A stretch of 24,013 nt of DNA from the NCBI GenBank assembly GCA_002393555.1, contig DGSP01000067.1, positions 1-24,013 on the forward strand, given 5' to 3'. Each line of letters opens with the position of its first letter. Positions within the stretch are counted from its first letter, which is position 1. A program made the translations under genes and the position numbers. This document shows positions 16,058 to 23,993 of this stretch, one piece after another. The notes below the pieces were generated by a model. The model saw only the letters and a list, made by a program, of their open reading frames with translations, was not told the DNA's origin and did not search any database. Origin of the DNA: Prevotellaceae bacterium UBA4359 (GTDB lineage Bacteria > Bacteroidota > Bacteroidia > Bacteroidales > Bacteroidaceae).

Positions 16058-16090
16058 TTGTAATAAAAAGAGAATAAATCCGTACCTTTG
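16058..16090 (+). promoter_or_regulatory. Promoter of the glmS-carA-carB operon
   Basis: TACCTTTG (16083-16090) is an exact TAnnTTTG -7 element. A TTG (16058-16060, within TTTATTG) lies 22 bp upstream, near the expected -33 position. The start codon of glmS is at 16117, giving a leader of about 20 nt, too short for a riboswitch or the glmS ribozyme found in Firmicutes. Confidence 0.7.
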
Positions 16091-16116
16091 CACCAACAAA
16101 ATAAAAGACTACAATT

Positions 16117-17961
16117 ATGTGTGGAATCGTTGGTTATTTAGGCAAGCGTAATGCTTACCCCGTTCTGATTAAGGGACTCAAGAGATTGGAATATAGAGGC
16201 TATGACAGTGCCGGAGTTGCCCTGCTGACAAAAGATGGCGACTTGAGAGTGTATAAGACCAAGGGCAAGGTGGCCGACCTGGAGAACTTTGCATCAGACA
16301 AAGACACGACTGGAACGGTCGGCATTGCCCACACACGATGGGCCACGCACGGAGAGCCAAACTCCACCAATGCGCACCCACACATTTCTTTCACGGGAAA
16401 TCTGGCCATCATCCACAACGGCATTATTGAAAACTATGCTGTGCTGAAGAAGCAGTTGCAGGAGAAAGGCATCGAATTTAAGAGCAACACCGACACCGAA
16501 GTGCTGGTGCAACTGATAGAATATGTACGCACGAAGAAAAACGTGGATTTGCTCACAGCCGTGCGTATCGCCCTGCGCTCCGTCATTGGTGCTTACGCCA
16601 TTGCCATTCTCGACAAGAACGACCCCGACCAGATTATAGCCGCCAGAAAGAGTAGTCCGCTGGTGGTGGGCATCGGCGAGGATGAGTTCTTTCTTGGTTC
16701 TGACGCAAGCCCCATCATCGAATACACCGATAAGGTCATTTATCTGGACGACAAGGACATCGCCGTGATTCGTCGTGGCGAGGAGGTCGAGGTGGTCGAT
16801 TTCAACAACGAAAAGATGGAGCATGAGGTGACAAAGGTTGACCTCAATTTGGCTCAGATTGAGAAAGGCGGCTTCCCTCACTTCATGCTGAAGGAAATCT
16901 TTGAGCAGCCCGATTGTCTGAAAGACTGCATGAGGGGACGCGTGAATGTCGAAGCCAACAATGTCACACTTTCTGCCATCATCGACTATCGGAAGCACCT
17001 CATCAATCCTCGCCGAATCATCATCGTAGCATGCGGAACCTCATGGCATGCCGGGCTGATTGGCAAGCAACTGATTGAGGACTTCTGCCAGATTCCTGTC
17101 GAAGTGGAGTATGCTTCAGAGTTCCGATATAGCAAACCCGTCATCAACGAACAAGACGTGGTGATTGCCATCAGCCAGTCGGGCGAAACAGCCGACACCT
17201 TGGCTGCCATCGAACTGGCCAAATCAAAGGGTGCGTTCATCTATGGCATCTGCAACGCCATTGGTTCCTCCATTCCTCGTGCCACCAACACGGGCTCCTA
17301 CATCCACGTGGGGCCAGAAATTGGCGTAGCATCCACCAAGGCCTTCACGGGTCAAGTGACCGTGCTCACCATGCTGGCGCTGGCTTTGGGCAAGGAACGC
17401 GGCACCATCGACAATGTGCGCTATTCCAAAGTGTTGACAGAACTGAATGCCATCCCCCAAAAAATGGAGGAACTGCTCAAACAGGGAGACACAATCAAAG
17501 ACATCAGCCGCATCTTCACCTATGCCCACAACTTCCTCTACCTCGGTCGTGGCTACAACTACCCCGTGGCTCTGGAGGGTGCACTGAAACTGAAAGAAAT
17601 CTCCTACATCCATGCCGAAGGTTATCCTGCTGCCGAGATGAAACACGGCCCCATCGCTCTGATTGACGACGAGATGCCCGTGGTGGTGGTGGCTACCCGA
17701 AACGTGCTCTACGAGAAAGTGGTCAGCAACATTCAGGAAATCAAGGCCAGAAAGGCACGTGTCATTGCCATCGTAAGCGAAGGCGATGAGACCATCCGCA
17801 AGATGGCAGACAGCGTCATCGAACTGCCCCACACCGAAGAATGCCTCGAACCGCTCCTGGCATCCATCCCCTTGCAGATGCTGGCCTACTACATTGCTGT
17901 AGCAAAAGGAAAGGATGTGGACCAACCGCGCAACTTGGCTAAATCAGTCACAGTCGAATAA
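16117..17961 (+). CDS. glmS: Glutamine--fructose-6-phosphate aminotransferase (isomerizing)
   Basis: This 614-residue enzyme makes glucosamine-6-phosphate from fructose-6-phosphate and glutamine, the first step to UDP-GlcNAc for peptidoglycan and surface polysaccharides. Cys2 (MCGIVGYLG) becomes the N-terminal nucleophile of the class II glutaminase domain (about 1-220), with RLEYRGYDSAG and HTRWATHGEPN visible. Two SIS sugar-isomerase domains follow, the first around ACGTSWHAG (near residue 305) and SQSGETADTLAA, the second around LGRGYNYPVALEGALKLKE. The end DQPRNLAKSVTVE is the usual C terminus. It is the first gene of an operon: carA begins 17 bp after its stop. All key residues are present. 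Confidence 0.97.
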   Translation: MCGIVGYLGKRNAYPVLIKGLKRLEYRGYDSAGVALLTKDGDLRVYKTKGKVADLENFASDKDTTGTVGIAHTRWATHGEPNSTNAHPHISFTGNLAIIHNGIIENYAVLKKQLQEKGIEFKSNTDTEVLVQLIEYVRTKKNVDLLTAVRIALRSVIGAYAIAILDKNDPDQIIAARKSSPLVVGIGEDEFFLGSDASPIIEYTDKVIYLDDKDIAVIRRGEEVEVVDFNNEKMEHEVTKVDLNLAQIEKGGFPHFMLKEIFEQPDCLKDCMRGRVNVEANNVTLSAIIDYRKHLINPRRIIIVACGTSWHAGLIGKQLIEDFCQIPVEVEYASEFRYSKPVINEQDVVIAISQSGETADTLAAIELAKSKGAFIYGICNAIGSSIPRATNTGSYIHVGPEIGVASTKAFTGQVTVLTMLALALGKERGTIDNVRYSKVLTELNAIPQKMEELLKQGDTIKDISRIFTYAHNFLYLGRGYNYPVALEGALKLKEISYIHAEGYPAAEMKHGPIALIDDEMPVVVVATRNVLYEKVVSNIQEIKARKARVIAIVSEGDETIRKMADSVIELPHTEECLEPLLASIPLQMLAYYIAVAKGKDVDQPRNLAKSVTVE

Positions 17962-17978
17962 AAAACAAACACAGATAA

Positions 17979-19079
17979 ATGAAAGACGTAACACTTCTTT
18001 TGGAAGACGGCACCGCGTTCCGTGGACAATCATTTGGATATGAGAAACCTGTAGCGGGAGAAGTCGTCTTCAATACCGCTATGATGGGTTATCCAGAGAG
18101 CCTGACAGACCCATCCTATGCAGGTCAACTCATGGCACTCACCTACCCTCTTGTCGGCAATTATGGTGTGCCTCCTTTCAGCATCGAAGCGAATGGCATT
18201 GCCACCTTCATGGAGAGTGAGAAGATTCATGCCAGTGCCATCATCGTGAGCGACTACAGCACCGAGTTCTCCCACTGGAACGCCAAAGAGAGCCTTGCCG
18301 ATTGGCTGAAACGTGAACAAGTGCCAGGCATCACAGGCATCGACACTCGCCAACTCACCAAGATTCTGCGCGAGCATGGTGTCATGATGGGAAAGATTCT
18401 CTTCGACGACCAACCCGACAATATCCCTTCTGCACAATACGAGGGAGTGAACTACATCGCCCAAGTCTCCTGCAAGGAAGTGATTCGCTATGGTGAAGGA
18501 AAGGGCAAAAAAGTTGTTCTCGTCGATTGTGGTGTAAAAAACAACATCATCCGATGCCTCCTCAAACGTGGCGTTGAAGTCATTAGAGTTCCATGGAACT
18601 ATGACTTCAACACGCTTGACTTCGACGGCCTCTTTCTCGCCAACGGCCCTGGCGATCCTGATACCGCAGTCGATACAGTCACCCACATCAAGAAGTTCTT
18701 GGCTACCGAAAAAGCCAATGCTGACAAGGGTGGCAAGGCGCGTCCATGCATGGGCATTTGCATGGGAAACCAACTGCTGGCAAAGGCGGCTGGTGCCACC
18801 ATCTACAAACTGAAATACGGGCATCGTTCGCACAACCAACCCGTGCAACAAGTGGGCACCAACCGCTGCTTCATCACTTCGCAGAATCATGGTTATGCCG
18901 TTGACAGCACTACCCTACCATCGGATTGGGAACCCCTCTTCATCAACATGAACGACGGCTCCAACGAAGGCATCCGCCACAAGCACTTTCCGTGGTTCTC
19001 AGCACAGTTTCACCCCGAAGCCGCCAGCGGTCCTGTCGATACGGAATTCCTGTTCGATGATTTTGTCAAACTCCTTTAA
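17979..19079 (+). CDS. carA: Carbamoyl-phosphate synthase small (glutaminase) subunit
   Basis: This 366-residue protein releases ammonia from glutamine and passes it to CarB for carbamoyl phosphate, the precursor of pyrimidines and arginine. The N-terminal CPSase_sm_chain domain (LEDGTAFRGQSFG, MGYPESLTDPSYAGQ) covers about residues 1-140. The class I glutaminase domain carries the nucleophile Cys261 in GICMGNQLLAKAAGA and the partners His345 and Glu347 in QFHPEAASGP. The catalytic triad is therefore intact. It lies 17 bp after glmS and 12 bp before carB in the same operon, joining two glutamine amidotransferase systems in one transcript. Confidence 0.97.
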   Translation: MKDVTLLLEDGTAFRGQSFGYEKPVAGEVVFNTAMMGYPESLTDPSYAGQLMALTYPLVGNYGVPPFSIEANGIATFMESEKIHASAIIVSDYSTEFSHWNAKESLADWLKREQVPGITGIDTRQLTKILREHGVMMGKILFDDQPDNIPSAQYEGVNYIAQVSCKEVIRYGEGKGKKVVLVDCGVKNNIIRCLLKRGVEVIRVPWNYDFNTLDFDGLFLANGPGDPDTAVDTVTHIKKFLATEKANADKGGKARPCMGICMGNQLLAKAAGATIYKLKYGHRSHNQPVQQVGTNRCFITSQNHGYAVDSTTLPSDWEPLFINMNDGSNEGIRHKHFPWFSAQFHPEAASGPVDTEFLFDDFVKLL

Positions 19080-19091
19080 GACTTCAAGACG

Positions 19092-22000
19092 ATGATAGAT
19101 AAAAGCATTCAAAAAGTTCTTCTCTTAGGCTCTGGAGCCTTAAAGATTGGTGAGGCAGGCGAGTTCGACTACTCTGGTTCACAAGCCCTGAAAGCCCTGA
19201 AGGAAGAGGGCATCGAGACTGTGCTCATCAACCCCAACATTGCCACGGTGCAGACGTCCGAAGGTGTGGCCGACAAGATTTACTTTCTGCCCGTCACCCC
19301 CTTCTTCGTAGAGAAAGTGATTCAGAAGGAACGGCCACAAGGCATCCTATTGGCGTTCGGTGGACAAACCGCCCTCAACTGCGGCGTGGAACTCTATCAG
19401 CAGCACATCCTTGAGAAATACAACGTGCGTGTGCTTGGCACTCCTGTTCAAGCCATCATCGACACCGAAGACCGTGAACTCTTCGTGAAGAAACTGGACG
19501 AGATTGACGTGAAAACCATCAAAAGCCACGCTTGCGAAACCATCGAAGAGGCTCGCCAAGCCGCTGCAGACCTTGGCTATCCCGTCATCATCCGTGCTGC
19601 CTACGCATTGGGTGGTCTCGGCTCCGGCTTCTGCGACAATGAAGAGGAACTGAACAAGTTGGCAGAGAAGGCCTTCTCGTTCTCTCCCCAAGTGCTCGTC
19701 GAGAAATCACTGAAGGGTTGGAAAGAGATTGAGTACGAGGTGGTGCGCGACCGCTTTGACAACTGCATCACCGTCTGCAACATGGAGAATTTCGACCCCC
19801 TCGGCATCCATACGGGTGAGAGCATCGTCATCGCTCCATCACAGACACTTACCAACAGCGAATACCATAAACTCCGTGCCCTCGCTATCAAGATCATCCG
19901 CCACATCGGCATCGTCGGCGAGTGCAACGTGCAGTATGCTTTCGACCCCGAAAGCGAGGATTACCGTGTCATTGAGGTGAATGCCCGTCTTTCGCGTTCC
20001 TCCGCTTTGGCATCGAAAGCCACGGGCTATCCGCTCGCCTTTGTTGCAGCCAAACTCGGTCTCGGCTACGGACTCTTCGACCTGAAAAACTCTGTCACCA
20101 AGACCACCTCTGCCTTCTTCGAGCCAGCCCTCGACTATGTGGTGTGCAAGATACCCCGCTGGGACCTCGGCAAGTTCCGTGGTGTTGACCGAGAGTTAGG
20201 TTCTTCCATGAAGTCGGTGGGCGAAGTGATGGCAATTGGACGCACTTTCGAAGAGGCCATCCAGAAAGGTCTCCGCATGATTGGGCAAGGTCTGCACGGC
20301 TTTGTCGGCAATCACGAACTGGAGATTGATGATGTGGATGCCGCCCTCAAAGCCCCCACCGACAAACGAGTGCTGGTGGTGGAAAAGGCTCTCCACATGG
20401 GCTACACGGTCGAGCAGATTCACGACCTCACCAAGATAGATAAGTGGTTCCTCTACAAGTTGCAGAACATCCTCAACACCTATGTAGAGTTGCAGCAGGC
20501 AGGAGCCATCCAACACGTAAGCAAAGACCTCATGCTGCGTGCCAAGGTGCAGGGTTTCACGGATTTCCAAATCTCTCGTGCCGTAGGTCTCGAAGCCCTC
20601 ATCGACCCTGAAATCGCCACCAAACTGGTACGTGAACTGCGCAAGCAGATGGGCATTCTCCCTGTCGTCAAACAAATCGACACCCTCGCTGCCGAGTACC
20701 CTGCACAGACGAACTACCTCTATCTTACCTACCAAGGTTGCGGTTCCGTATGCTGCGACGCCGTCGCTGCACAGGGGAAAGCAGCCCACGACATCATCTA
20801 CGAGAACGACCGCCGCTCCATCATTGTCCTCGGTTCAGGAGCCTATCGCATTGGTTCAAGTGTAGAGTTTGACTGGTGTGGTGTTCAGGCACTTAACACT
20901 ATCAGGAAGAATGGCTACCGTTCGGTGATGATTAACTACAACCCTGAGACAGTCTCCACCGACTACGACATGTGCGACCGCCTCTACTTTGACGAACTCA
21001 CCTTCGAGCGTGTGATGGACATCATCGAACTGGAGAACCCTCATGGCGTGATTGTTTCCACAGGTGGACAAATCCCCAACAACCTTGCCATGCGTCTCGA
21101 CAGCGAACGTGTCCCCATTCTCGGCACTTCTGCCAAAAGCATTGACAATGCCGAAGACCGCGACAAGTTCTCCGCCATGTGCGACCGCATCGGTGTGGAT
21201 CAGCCAGCATGGGCAGCCCTCACCTCGATGGACGACATCAACACCTTCATTGAGAAAGTCGGTTTCCCAGTCTTGGTGCGTCCGTCTTACGTGCTCAGCG
21301 GTGCAGCCATGAACGTCTGCTCCAACCAAGAAGAGTTGGAACGTTTCCTCCAATTGGCTGCCAACATCAGCAAGAAGCACCCTGTGGTGGTGAGCAAGTT
21401 CCACGAACACAACAAGGAGATTGAGATGGACGCCGTGGCAAAAGACGGTGAAATCATAGCCTATGCCATCAGCGAGCACATCGAGTTTGCCGGTGTTCAC
21501 TCTGGCGATGCCACCATCCAGTTCCCGCCACAGAAGATTTACATCGAGACGGTTCGGCAAATCAAGAAGGTGTCGAAGAAAATAGCGAAAGAACTGAACA
21601 TCTCTGGCCCGTTCAACATCCAGTTCCTGGCCGAGCAGAACCATCTGCGTGTCATCGAGTGCAACCTCCGAGCCTCACGCTCATTCCCCTTCGTCAGCAA
21701 GGTGTTGAAACTCAACCTCATCGAGTTGGCCACCAAGATTATGCTGGGCCTTCCCTTCGAGCGTCCCGAAAAGAACCTCTTCGACCTCGACTATGTGGGT
21801 ATCAAGGCATCGCAGTTCTCCTTCAACCGTCTGCAGAAGGCTGACCCTGTACTTGGCGTCGATATGGCATCGACGGGAGAAGTGGGTTGCATCGGCGATG
21901 ACACAGACTCTGCCCTCCTCTGCGCTATGCTCTCCGTGGGGCATCGCATTCCAAAGAAAGGTGTGCTGCTCTCCACTGGCCCTGGCAAACAAAAGGCTGA

Positions 22001-22358
22001 CATGCTCCGTGCGGCCCAGCAACTCATTGAACATGGCTATCAACTCTATGCCACAGGCGGTACATCGCGCTATCTGGCAGAAAACGGCATCGCCAACACC
22101 CTCGTCCATTGGCCCAGCGAGGAAGGACAGCAGCCACAGGCGCTCGACCTGCTCCACAGCCACGACATCGACATGGTGGTCAACGTGCCTAAGAATCTCT
22201 CGGTGGGCGAACTCACCAACGGCTACAAGATTCGCCGTGCAGCCATCGACCTCAACATTCCTCTCATCACCAACTCCCGCCTTGCTTCCGCCTTCATCAA
22301 TGCCTTCTGCACGAAAAGCCTCGATGATATTGAAATCAAGGCATGGAGCGAGTTCTGA
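19092..22358 (+). CDS. carB: Carbamoyl-phosphate synthase large subunit
   Basis: This 1088-residue protein makes carbamoyl phosphate from bicarbonate, ATP and the ammonia supplied by CarA. It is an internal duplication. The carboxyphosphate half starts with KVLLLGSGALKIGEAGEFDY and contains an ATP-grasp domain with RAAYALGGLGSGFCDNEEEL. A helical oligomerisation region spans about 400-560. The carbamoyl-phosphate half starts near residue 575 with IIVLGSGAYRIGSSVEFDW and contains RPSYVLSGAAMNVCSNQEEL. A C-terminal MGS-like allosteric domain (about 945-1088, from GVLLSTGPGKQKADMLRAAQ) usually binds UMP, IMP or ornithine regulators. The length is close to that of other CarB proteins (about 1070). 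It is the last gene of the operon, with an intrinsic terminator 47 bp downstream. Confidence 0.97.
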   Translation: MIDKSIQKVLLLGSGALKIGEAGEFDYSGSQALKALKEEGIETVLINPNIATVQTSEGVADKIYFLPVTPFFVEKVIQKERPQGILLAFGGQTALNCGVELYQQHILEKYNVRVLGTPVQAIIDTEDRELFVKKLDEIDVKTIKSHACETIEEARQAAADLGYPVIIRAAYALGGLGSGFCDNEEELNKLAEKAFSFSPQVLVEKSLKGWKEIEYEVVRDRFDNCITVCNMENFDPLGIHTGESIVIAPSQTLTNSEYHKLRALAIKIIRHIGIVGECNVQYAFDPESEDYRVIEVNARLSRSSALASKATGYPLAFVAAKLGLGYGLFDLKNSVTKTTSAFFEPALDYVVCKIPRWDLGKFRGVDRELGSSMKSVGEVMAIGRTFEEAIQKGLRMIGQGLHGFVGNHELEIDDVDAALKAPTDKRVLVVEKALHMGYTVEQIHDLTKIDKWFLYKLQNILNTYVELQQAGAIQHVSKDLMLRAKVQGFTDFQISRAVGLEALIDPEIATKLVRELRKQMGILPVVKQIDTLAAEYPAQTNYLYLTYQGCGSVCCDAVAAQGKAAHDIIYENDRRSIIVLGSGAYRIGSSVEFDWCGVQALNTIRKNGYRSVMINYNPETVSTDYDMCDRLYFDELTFERVMDIIELENPHGVIVSTGGQIPNNLAMRLDSERVPILGTSAKSIDNAEDRDKFSAMCDRIGVDQPAWAALTSMDDINTFIEKVGFPVLVRPSYVLSGAAMNVCSNQEELERFLQLAANISKKHPVVVSKFHEHNKEIEMDAVAKDGEIIAYAISEHIEFAGVHSGDATIQFPPQKIYIETVRQIKKVSKKIAKELNISGPFNIQFLAEQNHLRVIECNLRASRSFPFVSKVLKLNLIELATKIMLGLPFERPEKNLFDLDYVGIKASQFSFNRLQKADPVLGVDMASTGEVGCIGDDTDSALLCAMLSVGHRIPKKGVLLSTGPGKQKADMLRAAQQLIEHGYQLYATGGTSRYLAENGIANTLVHWPSEEGQQPQALDLLHSHDIDMVVNVPKNLSVGELTNGYKIRRAAIDLNIPLITNSRLASAFINAFCTKSLDDIEIKAWSEF

Positions 22359-22404
22359 TGAGAAAGAGCACTCTCGCAAATTAAGAACATTCTCCTATAT
22401 AAAA

Positions 22405-22446
22405 CAAGCGGCATACCCGTTGTGGTGTGCCGCTTGCTTTGTTTTT
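22405..22446 (+). terminator. Rho-independent terminator after carB
   Basis: CAAGCGGCATACC (22405-22417) pairs with GGTGTGCCGCTTG (22424-22436) over 13 bp with one G-U pair and a 6-nt loop; a T-rich tract (CTTTGTTTTT) follows. It ends the glmS-carA-carB operon. Confidence 0.9.
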
Positions 22447-22718
22447 ACCATTATGTATAGAGCATCTTTGGCTAGTGGAAAACACCCAAATACAGGTGAT
22501 GGTCCCAATTCACTGTAAAGTTATAACCTGGGGCAAATATAGTTATTTTTACACAACCTCCCAAATCTCTTGCTCGAAAACTGTGGACTCAGACTGGAGA
22601 ACAGATCATCCCCGTGTGTCTCGGGACTTTTTTGTCACAAAGTTCGTCTGCCAATAACATGACTTCTTAATTGGCGGTTTTTCCATTACCATTTCTCTAT
22701 TCTCATCTTTGGGGAACA

Positions 22719-22735
22719 GATCAAAGAACCGTCCC
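22719..22735. repeat. 17-bp repeat GATCAAAGAACCGTCCC, copy 1
   Basis: The same 17 bases recur in the same orientation at 23421-23437, enclosing about 690 bp of repeat-rich DNA. The sequence resembles the AGAACCGTCCCC-type ends that I recall near REP-associated Y1 transposases in many bacteria. A more degenerate relative may lie at 22600-22640 (ATCCCCGTGTGTCTCGGGAC then TTTTTTGTCACAAAG). No transposase gene is present in the window. Confidence 0.7.
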
Positions 22736-22751
22736 AATTCAATCCGTTCGT

Positions 22752-22797
22752 CGCTACCCTCGTGAGCCTTACGACGCTACCCTCACGAGCCTTACGA
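22752..22797. repeat. Tandem duplication of a 23-bp unit
   Basis: The unit begins CGCTACCCTC and ends GAGCCTTACGA. It occurs at 22752-22774 and 22775-22797 with two adjacent differences (GT versus AC). No function is evident; it may be a slipped duplication. Confidence 0.8.
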
Positions 22798-22992
22798 TGT
22801 AAAGCTCACACACCCAGCGACGCTCCACAACACGAGGCACCGCCTTTCCCCCGCAAAGGTAAGACGAAAGAAGGGAGAAGCCTCACGCTGCCTCCCCTGC
22901 GGTTTGAGGGACGGCGGAAGAACTTGGGGGTGATATGGGTTGCATGAAGAACCATCAGGTGGTTTCCCGACCCGCCTTGAAGCCATGACGAA

Positions 22993-23256
22993 GGGGGGGG
23001 GTGAAAAGGGGGTGAAAAGGGGGTGTTTTCACATCTCTCAAAATAGAGTGTAAGGCACTGATATACATTGCATAACGAAGCAATCAGGGGGTAAAGGGGG
23101 TGAAAGGGGTGTAAAAAAAAAAGTTTTTGAGAAAATGAAAAATCAGATAGTTTATGAAGAAAAACACCCCCTTCCCCCCCTCTGATAAGATAAATGGCTG
23201 TCAATCAGAAGAAAAAAGGTGGGGTGTCATACCTAAAAAACACCCCCTTTTCACCC
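22993..23256. repeat. Nested G-tract/C-tract foldback element
   Basis: The left arm holds nine G, then TGAAAA, five G, TGAAAA, five G, TG. The 20 bases at 23010-23029 (GGGTGAAAAGGGGGTGTTTT) recur as an exact reverse complement at 23237-23256. A second, inner pair of G-rich (23087-23111) and C-rich (23161-23181) tracts lies between them. The whole is a ~265-bp nested foldback with four or more G-runs on one strand in its left arm, able in principle to form a quadruplex. It resembles small non-autonomous repeats seen in Bacteroidota intergenic regions, but the name of any such family is not known to me. Confidence 0.7.
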
Positions 23257-23420
23257 TCTGAAACACCCTGAGCGCTCCCCCACCCGCCCATCGGGCAAGA
23301 AGAAGTATATGTCATCCCCATAGGCTACTTAAAGGATTAAAACATTCCAAATTGTGCAAGTCCAAGAATGGTTAATAGATTTTCTATCTTCACCCCTATA
23401 TGTTGCTGTAGAAACTGTCG

Positions 23421-23437
23421 GATCAAAGAACCGTCCC
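23421..23437. repeat. 17-bp repeat GATCAAAGAACCGTCCC, copy 2
   Basis: Identical to 22719-22735. Here it also sits in a short hairpin context: GGATCA at 23420 can pair with TGATCC at 23439-23444, followed by a T-tract (CTTTTTA). It may therefore double as a terminator, reading rightward towards the stop of the minus-strand methyltransferase fragment that ends at 23451. Confidence 0.7.
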
Positions 23438-23450
23438 CTGATCCGTCTTT

Positions 23451-23993
23451 TTATTCTCCAGCCAATCTGAATTCCAACTCATAGTTCTTTATGAATTCCG
23501 TCTCTTCTTGGGTAAGTCCATACAACGGACAGATATAATCATCTATCTCATCAATAATGGATTTCGAACGAACTATTTTGTATTCTTTGAAAGAATCCAT
23601 ATTATATGAAGAAGTACCTGATGTGGTTCTTATGTTTGCTTTTTCCTCTATATCTTTCAAATAACGAGAATAGAGTTTATCTAAATATTGTATATCCTCG
23701 ACTTTGAATTGCGGAATCGTAAAATTCTCTATTTCATAGGTCTTCCAATCGAGATTGTTTGAATATATTTGATAAAACCAAAATGACAGAGAACTACTTA
23801 GGACACAACCGATAGCGTTTGCAAATTCTCGCTTAAAAGACAAAGGTTTCTCCTTTGTTGAACCTGTTGGATAATTGGTCACAACCTTGAAATATCTGCC
23901 ACCAGTAGTTCTATAATATATTGGGCTACCTTTTATGTCTATAAAAGTTTGAAGGGGCTGATGGTTAAACAATTTTATGAGAATACTTTTGGT
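23451..23993 (-). pseudogene. C-terminal fragment of an Eco57I-like DNA methyltransferase, truncated at the window-end repeat
   Basis: About 180 residues are open on the minus strand, from just after an in-frame TGA (23994-23996) to the stop at 23451. The sequence (KLFNHQPLQTFIDIKG, SPIYYRTTGGRYFKVV, then the end IIDEIDDYICPLYGLTQEE and FRL) matches the target-recognition tail of Eco57I/type II N6-adenine methyltransferases. The SAM motif and NPPY catalytic motif are absent, so it cannot methylate alone. A TTG at 23972 could act as a start, but the homology-like sequence continues upstream of it (TKSILIKLFN). The in-frame stop lies inside the 27-bp inverted repeat. One more A in the AAAA run at 23987-23990 region would join the fragment to the frame PTQFGDEPK. 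It may be a real break, a phase-variable locus or an assembly join. Confidence 0.65.

Larger units (their letters stand above)
22447..23450. other. Gene-free repeat-rich intergenic region
   Basis: About 1 kb with no convincing gene. Open frames exist on both strands (for example 22806-23204 minus), but they read through homopurine tracts and give low-complexity Pro/Phe/Gly-rich peptides. The region holds a copy of a 17-bp direct repeat (22719), a 23-bp tandem duplication (22752-22797), a G/C-tract foldback (22993-23256) and the second 17-bp repeat copy (23421). It separates the housekeeping operon from the truncated methyltransferase and looks like an accumulation site for small repeats. Confidence 0.7.

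Noticed and set aside
16028..16116. glmS ribozyme or riboswitch ahead of glmS
   Set aside because: The leader from the predicted promoter is only about 20 nt and shows no such fold.
22534..22541. Minus-strand TATATTTG promoter-like box
   Set aside because: It matches the -7 consensus but faces only the 3' end of carB, with no gene to serve; likely chance in AT-rich DNA.
22762..22947. 61-residue plus-strand open frame (PPFPRKGKTKEGRS...)
   Set aside because: It is built from tandem and GC-rich repeat sequence and lacks any start-site signal.
22806..23204. 132-residue minus-strand open frame after carB
   Set aside because: It reads through G/C tracts and foldback arms and gives low-complexity sequence with no domain.
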